Assembly (NCBI GenBank): GCA_004369085.1
Contig: ML210277.1
Coordinates: 1 to 64,000 of the forward strand
From: Coprinopsis marcescibilis
Lineage: Eukaryota > Basidiomycota > Agaricomycetes > Agaricales > Psathyrellaceae
Length of the DNA: 64,000 nt
Direction: 5' to 3'
Shown piece by piece: positions 58,776 to 64,000 of this stretch. The notes below the pieces were generated by a model, which searched no databases, was not told the origin of the DNA, and was given only the letters and a program-made list of their open reading frames with translations. Positions within the stretch are counted from its first letter, which is position 1; the number at the start of each line of letters is the position of its first letter. Both the position numbers and the translations under genes were made by a program.

Positions 58776-59467
58776 TCACCAGACTGGAGGGCCAGCGTAC
58801 TTCACGAGTTTTAGGTGGACGCGAGATAAGTCACCAGCGATTGAAACATGGGACATTTTGTTGCTGCTGGGTGTCTGGCGCAGGGAAATGGGTGCATTGT
58901 AACTGATGTGAGGGGCTGAAACTCACATCGAGGTTGCGTTGGTATGTAGTCACGAGCTCAAGCGAGTCGGCAGACCCGTCCTCGAACGCAAGCTCCAGCA
59001 TGTACTGGAGAATAATCTGCGTATCGGTCACTGCGACTATGCACAATTAATGAGTCTGAGAAACAGAGATGGGACAGTCGATGGATCTCATACCGTTCCG
59101 AGGACTAACAAGATATGGCGTTGAGAGCCTCGTCTAAGAATACATGCGTGGTCAGATGGCGTACCTGAACTCAAAGCTCTTGCAGAACTTGTAGCACCAC
59201 TCCACAAAGAGGGCCTTCGACTCGCGGGTAGGTGCAGTGGCGGGGAGATGGCAGAACTTTACAACGGCTGTGTCTAAGAAGCAGTCGAGAAGGGCGTCGA
59301 GGCTTTTACTCTCGATAGCCTGCATTACCTAGCGAATATTAGAGTGTCAGCGTCTGTCAAAGCGTCCGGTGTTTCGCAAGACCTACTCTTTGCACCCAAA
59401 CAAGTGCCGCCTCGTAGTCTGCGGGACTAGCAGTGACTTTGACATCTTTGAAAAGGTCGAACTTCAT
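58776..59467 (-). CDS. Small NTF2-like fold protein (tentative)
   Basis: Five exons splice to about 140 residues: MKFDLFKDVKVTASPADYEA, WVQRVMQAIESKSLDALLD, VKFCHLPATAPTRESKALFV, STPYLVSPRNVAVTDTQIIL, QYMLELAFEDGSADSLELVT, ending LDYAGPPVW. Helix-helix-strand layout, and the helix AALVWVQRVMQAI followed by a short strand region, suggest an NTF2/SnoaL-like domain, but this is weak. The last intron (58926-58800) is long for this genome (127 nt). An alternative without that splice ends in a Gln/Asn-rich tail (58831). It lies just upstream of vps16 on the same strand. Confidence 0.55.
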
Positions 59468-61382
59468 CTGGGACACAGTTACGGATTTTTAGGAGCCGAC
59501 GATGGTTTTGGGATGTTATACATAGTTCAAAAGCATTGCGTCCAATGTTCATTGTACCCTTTGGCACTCTCATATCAGCTGATTTGGATATATAGACATT
59601 GAATGGACATAGAATAAACCTCACAGTCCCTGCTAACTGACTCCTCTTTGAGTATAGCTCGCGATTGACAGACATAGGGCCCTATTTCTATGGGCGGCTA
59701 TTACTATGATAACCGTAGTACTATTAGGTAGTTGACTTGAAAGGTCAACAGACCTTTACTCATCTATTGAATTGTCGTCAAAGCTCCGTAAGAATACAGT
59801 GAATAGGTATATGTTCTACATCACATGTCTGTATGCGGCAAAGCATATTATGTCAAGTCAAAGTAAGCGCCTAGATGCTTTAGGCTTTCCGACTGAATAA
59901 GCTTTCCGACTGAATTAACTTCCGCGGAAGATATTCCCTGTCACATCCCGCACATAACCAATGCGTTACATTCAATCACGGTCAGATGGTGATTATAGAT
60001 TGATATCACGATGCAGACTCAAGCGTCAAGTTGAAGAGCCGATCATGTATGTATTAGGGCGTCAGGCGGGGACTGTTGATCTGCGAGGCGGAAAGATCTT
60101 TCCGCCCCAGATCTCTGAGTAATAGACAATCAGCACGCACTCTGTGCATCTGGGCCATACGTACTATGACAAGCTGCAACCTTTGCCACGGTACAGGTCC
60201 TGAGTTTGAGAAGTATCGGAAACAGTTGTGAGAAGTCGCCACTGACCGCCTGTGTGACACTTCTTCAGAAATACCATAGAAGGTTGAATTAATGGAATCA
60301 ACCACCTTAAGAAGGGCAATGAAGGAGAAGTTCCAGGCCATAGGGAGATTATCAATAGTACTTCGCCCTGTGCATCTGTATAAATATGGGATGACTGAGA
60401 TAGTATATCCCTCGAGAAGGTCGCACGACACCCTGGAAGTAGAACGTTGTCGTGAATAGAGAAACGTGAGATACATACGCTTGACGACAAGAAGAGCCTC
60501 CAGACTTCATTCAGCGGTTCAGCGACTGGAGAAGTCTTCCAAATGAAATTGCGTTCACTTGACTGCTAAAAATATGCTAAGAGACTCTCACAGCTATGTG
60601 CCGCGTAGCCTAACAGAACTATTCTCACATCACGCATACCAAGGCTTTCAGGCTGAATTTCGACCGGTTAACTGAGGGTAAGTTGTTTCAAACAACGCGA
60701 ACCACGACGAAAATTGCCGGTACGCATTAAGCACAGCCCACCACTTCGAATTTGAGCCCCGCATGTTCAAACGACTAGAAAAGCACTCCGAGTCCCGAAC
60801 CCGTTGAATCCCTGACATCTGCCGCCATTTCAAGCTCTCACAACATCCTCGATGTAAATTCGAGCTCTATGTGCAGTGGATCTCTTGGCAGACAGGAAAG
60901 ACACTGCGTCACATATACAGGGAAGGGAGATGACCTCAAGCCCTGGTGGATATTGATATTAAATGAACGGATGGTCACTCCACCGATTCAGAACCTCAGG
61001 ACTGTTCAGAGGATTATAATTCAAGGGCCAACTTTCTTTCACTTTGAAGTATAATACAGGTCGGAGTCCACGGGTATCTTAACGCATAAAATTTAGCTGC
61101 TCGATGCGTGAAGTAAACTTGGGCGTCAACTTAGGCGTCCACCGTAAGCGTCGGGCCCGGTTCTATTAGCGTGTCGTTATACATCAATGAATCACTCCCA
61201 CGATAGACCACCAATTCCGCGACTCGAAGTCCCCCGTTCGATCTGGTCGTCTCGTTCCTGCCACTACCCAAGTGCTTGCCGCAAGCGTTTCCAACTTTGA
61301 CTTTCTGATTTATCAAAATTCAAGGTTCCACTGTGGATTGCGCTGTAGTAATCTGCTTGCAAACCCCTTATACACGCCCAAG
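59468..61382. other. 1.9 kb intergenic region
   Basis: Two overlapping minus ORFs (60054-60476, 60164-60490) have no recognised domain. A GGATCTCTTGGC at 60878 resembles a 5.8S rRNA word by chance. The right end is the promoter of AIP1. I see no gene. Confidence 0.35.
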
Positions 61383-63971
61383 ATGTCTTCCCAGAGTACA
61401 TTCTTATTCCCTCCAAACCCAACCACCTCCAGAGGTTCATCGACCAAGCTCAGTTCGAACAAGGATCGCATTGTCTATACCACGGGGAAGGTCGTTGTAG
61501 TATGTGGATGTCCCTCCAGCTCACCCTTTACTCGCTTTTAACGACGATCAGGTTCGTGATTTGAAGGTAGAGCCCACTGCATCTGAATCCGCCAGTCGAT
61601 CTCAATCTTGACTGGTTCTGGAGAACCCAGCTTTAACGTTTGCATATACCGGTCATACCCAAAACGCCACTGTCGCACGTATCTCGCCCTCTGGTTACTA
61701 CTGCGCATCTGCAGATGCCACGGGAACAGGTGGGCTCACATTGGGCTATTGGATTGACATCGGATATTCATATAGTTTTTCGAGTTCGCGTTTGGGATAT
61801 AGCTGGCGAGGACAAGACTTTGAAAGGAGAGTACAAGGCCCTTGCAGGGCGTGTGTGAGTACCTTTGTCGCCTCATCGTAGACATTCGTACTGACTACGG
61901 AAACGACAGCAATGATCTCGCTTGGGATGGCGAGAGCAAGCGTATCATAGCAGTGGGGGATGGACGCGATAAGTTCGCGATTCCCTTTACACGATGATGT
62001 GCCTTCCTCAGTCTTGGCTCTGTACAGATTTGGACACGCTTTCATGATGGATTCTGGCTCATCTACTGGTGAAATAATAGGACATTCAAAGGTACACATT
62101 TCAAAGGTTCTTGAAGCTCTTAGACCTAATGAACTGTAGGCTATCAATGCAGTTTCAATCAGACACCAACGCCCATTCAGAGCAGCAACAGCCGGAGACG
62201 ACACAGTCATCAACTTCCACACAGGTAATTATCCATCCTCGCTCCCTTTCCCTTCCTACCCCTGATGCGCCATTTTTGCAGGCGTTCCATTCAAATATGA
62301 CAAGGCAGGTATACTCAGTTGGAAGATGCACACGGCACTCCAATAACACCCCCCATTTGCAGTCCATCAAGACCCACAGCAATTTCGTCCACGACGTCCA
62401 GTTCTCGCCCTCAGGAGACCACTTCGTCAGCGTCGGGTCAGATGCCAAGTTCTTCATCTACGACGGCAAGACAGGCGACACCGTCGGCGAGTTCACTGAC
62501 ACCCTGCACCGCGGCTCCATAGTGAGTAATCTACCCAAAGCAACCATCTCAAACACACGTTTAGTCCATTACATAGATGGCTGCTTCCTGGAGCCTGGAT
62601 AACAAATCTATCATAACTTCTTCAGCAGACCGCTCAGTCAAACTATGGGATGCAGAAACCCGCAAGACCCTCGCAACCTGGATAGTCGGTGCCGCTGTTG
62701 AACATCAGCAAGTTGGAAATACCTGGAGCCCCAGCGTCGGCATAGTTTCGCTGTCCATCTCTGGTGAGCTCAACGTCTTTGACCCCCGAGTCAGCGACAA
62801 ACCCACACAGGTATACTCGGTGCGTGTTTCATCTTTCATACATTACCGGAAGGTGCCAACGCCTGCATGTGGTTAGGCTCCCCAAACATCCATCACCTCG
62901 TTCATCCCTGCCAAAGAGGACACTTTCATTGCCGGCACATCAGACGGTCGCGCCTTCTCCTACTCAACCAGCGACGAACAATCTGCTGTCCTCCAAGGTC
63001 CAGGTCACTCCGCTTTTGTCACAGGAATTGCAGCTTCCTCCTCTGGCAACGTTGCATATTCAATCGGATATGACGACGAAGTGCGCGAACTCGACCCTTC
63101 GTCGACTTCCTACCTGTGCGTCACTCATTATTCTCCTCCCACGTAGCACCTGTCTGACACGCAAGTACTAGCCCTGCGTCGATAAAGACATCCGCCCAAC
63201 CCAGGGCTCTGGGCATCGCAGGAGATGGTACGGTCTTTGTTGCAGAACCCGAGCTCGTCGAAGCCTTCAGGTCCAACCAGAAGGTATTCGAACTAAAACC
63301 CACATTCAAGCCGACCACCATAGCGGCAAGCGGTTCGAACGTTGCCGTTGGGGCTGAGGTGAGTTTGATTCTCTCGTGTTGACTTTATCTGACACATCTT
63401 TCGTAGGACAACAAAGTGTATCTGTTCGAATGGGACGGCAAGACTTTGAGGGAATCCGGGGTGCTTGATTCCAACAAGGGTCCCATCTCCGCCCTTGCTT
63501 TCTCACCAGACGGTGACCTCCTTGCGGCAGGTGATGTAAGTACCACGAACCACAGTGACGGCACCCTACACGACAGCAACTGATTCATCTTTTGGTAGGC
63601 TAAAGGCAAGATCATGCCATACAATATCAAAGAGAAAAAGGTCGGCCCTTTCCCTTTCCCTTTACCGTAATCCAGTCTCCAACTCAACCACGTTCATACA
63701 GCATGTAACTGCCCTCTGGGTCTTCCACACTTCCCGCATCAACTCGCTTGCATGGACGTCTGATTCCAAGTTTTGCGCATCAGGCTCACTCGACACGAAC
63801 ATCTACGTCTGGAGTCTAGGCAAGCCAGCAAAGAAGGTCGCAATCAAGGAAGCCAACCCTGGAGGTGTGAATGCTGTGGAATGGACCAATGGCGGCAAAG
63901 ATGGACGGTTGGTGTCTGGTGGCGCAGATGGGTGTGCGAGGGTGTGGCAAATTACTTTCCCTGAGGTGTAA
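61383..63971 (+). CDS. AIP1: Aip1/WDR1, WD40 actin-filament disassembly factor
   Basis: A cytoplasmic cofactor of cofilin that caps and disassembles actin filaments, about 600 residues, two WD40 propellers. It starts MSSQSTFLFPPNPTTSRGSS, then DRIVYTTGKVVVVRDL, ALTFAYTGHTQNATVARISP, SADATGTVRVWDIAGEDKTL, INAVSIRHQRPFRAATAGDD, FVHDVQFSPSGDHFVSVGSD, SIITSSADRSVKLWD, ISALAFSPDGDLLAAGDAKG and INSLAWTSDSKFCASGSLDT, ending GCARVWQITFPEV. Repeated WD/GH-type blades span the length. About ten short GT-AG introns. The first few exons are very small. The gene is complete and ends 29 bases before the window does. Confidence 0.95.
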
Positions 63972-64000
63972 GGAGAATGGTGTCAAGAAGCGATTGTGGA

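Noticed and set aside
60878..60889. 5.8S rRNA-like GGATCTCTTGGC
   Set aside because: Only 12 bases match; flanking sequence does not continue the conserved 5.8S sequence.

Overview
The window is nuclear DNA of a filamentous basidiomycete, most likely a plant-biomass-degrading agaricomycete. The evidence is dense, short (about 50-60 nt) introns with CTAAC/CTAAT-like branch sites, divergently paired H2A/H2B genes, an AA9 lytic polysaccharide monooxygenase with a C-terminal CBM1, a short secreted tyrosinase, a GH12 gene, and basidiomycete-style orphan membrane proteins. There is no rRNA, tRNA, CRISPR array or convincing transposon. Gene models were spliced by eye; exon borders are firm where protein conservation or reading frame forces them.

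Layout. 0-5 kb: the 3' end of an unknown gene, a DUF676 lipase (-), and the AA9-CBM1 oxidase (-). 5.9-13.4 kb is housekeeping: a PWI/RS splicing coactivator of the SRRM1 type (-), H2B (-) and H2A (+) from a shared promoter, an Erv25-like p24 cargo receptor (+), and signal peptidase complex subunit 2 (+). 14.6-20.2 kb is accessory: a broken tyrosinase copy followed by an intact one (+), a small CsbD-like protein (-), and a GH12 enzyme (+) whose catalytic acid/base Glu is replaced. 20.6-25.7 kb: two orphan membrane proteins on opposite strands. 26.0-36.7 kb: a head-to-tail array of four GPI-anchored GH72 beta-1,3-glucanosyltransferases (all -), one of which carries a nonsense codon. 37.2-40.5 kb: a DUF155 (Rmd1/Rmd8-type) protein (+), then a gene-free stretch rich in short tandem repeats. 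43-46.4 kb: a TPT-family sugar-phosphate/nucleotide-sugar transporter (-), Lsm8 (+), and a membrane protein with a probable frame break (-). 46.4-49.4 kb is gene-poor. 49.4-64 kb: an RmlD-like NAD(P) reductase (-), an arrestin-like protein (+), Vps16 (-), a small NTF2-like protein (-), and the actin regulator Aip1 (+).

Working together: several genes act at the cell surface or outside the cell. AA9 and GH12 act on plant polysaccharide, tyrosinase acts on phenolics, and the GH72 array remodels the fungus's own beta-1,3-glucan. p24, the signal peptidase subunit and Vps16 serve the secretory/vacuolar route.

The most unusual signals are seven GC-AG introns that protein conservation forces: two consecutive ones in the splicing-coactivator gene, two in GH72 copies whose paralogs have GT at the same position, and one each in the transporter, reductase and arrestin genes. 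Next are the GH72 array with its fresh single-codon lesion, the GH12 acid/base loss, and the tyrosinase relic that now ends in an unrelated hydrophobic tail.
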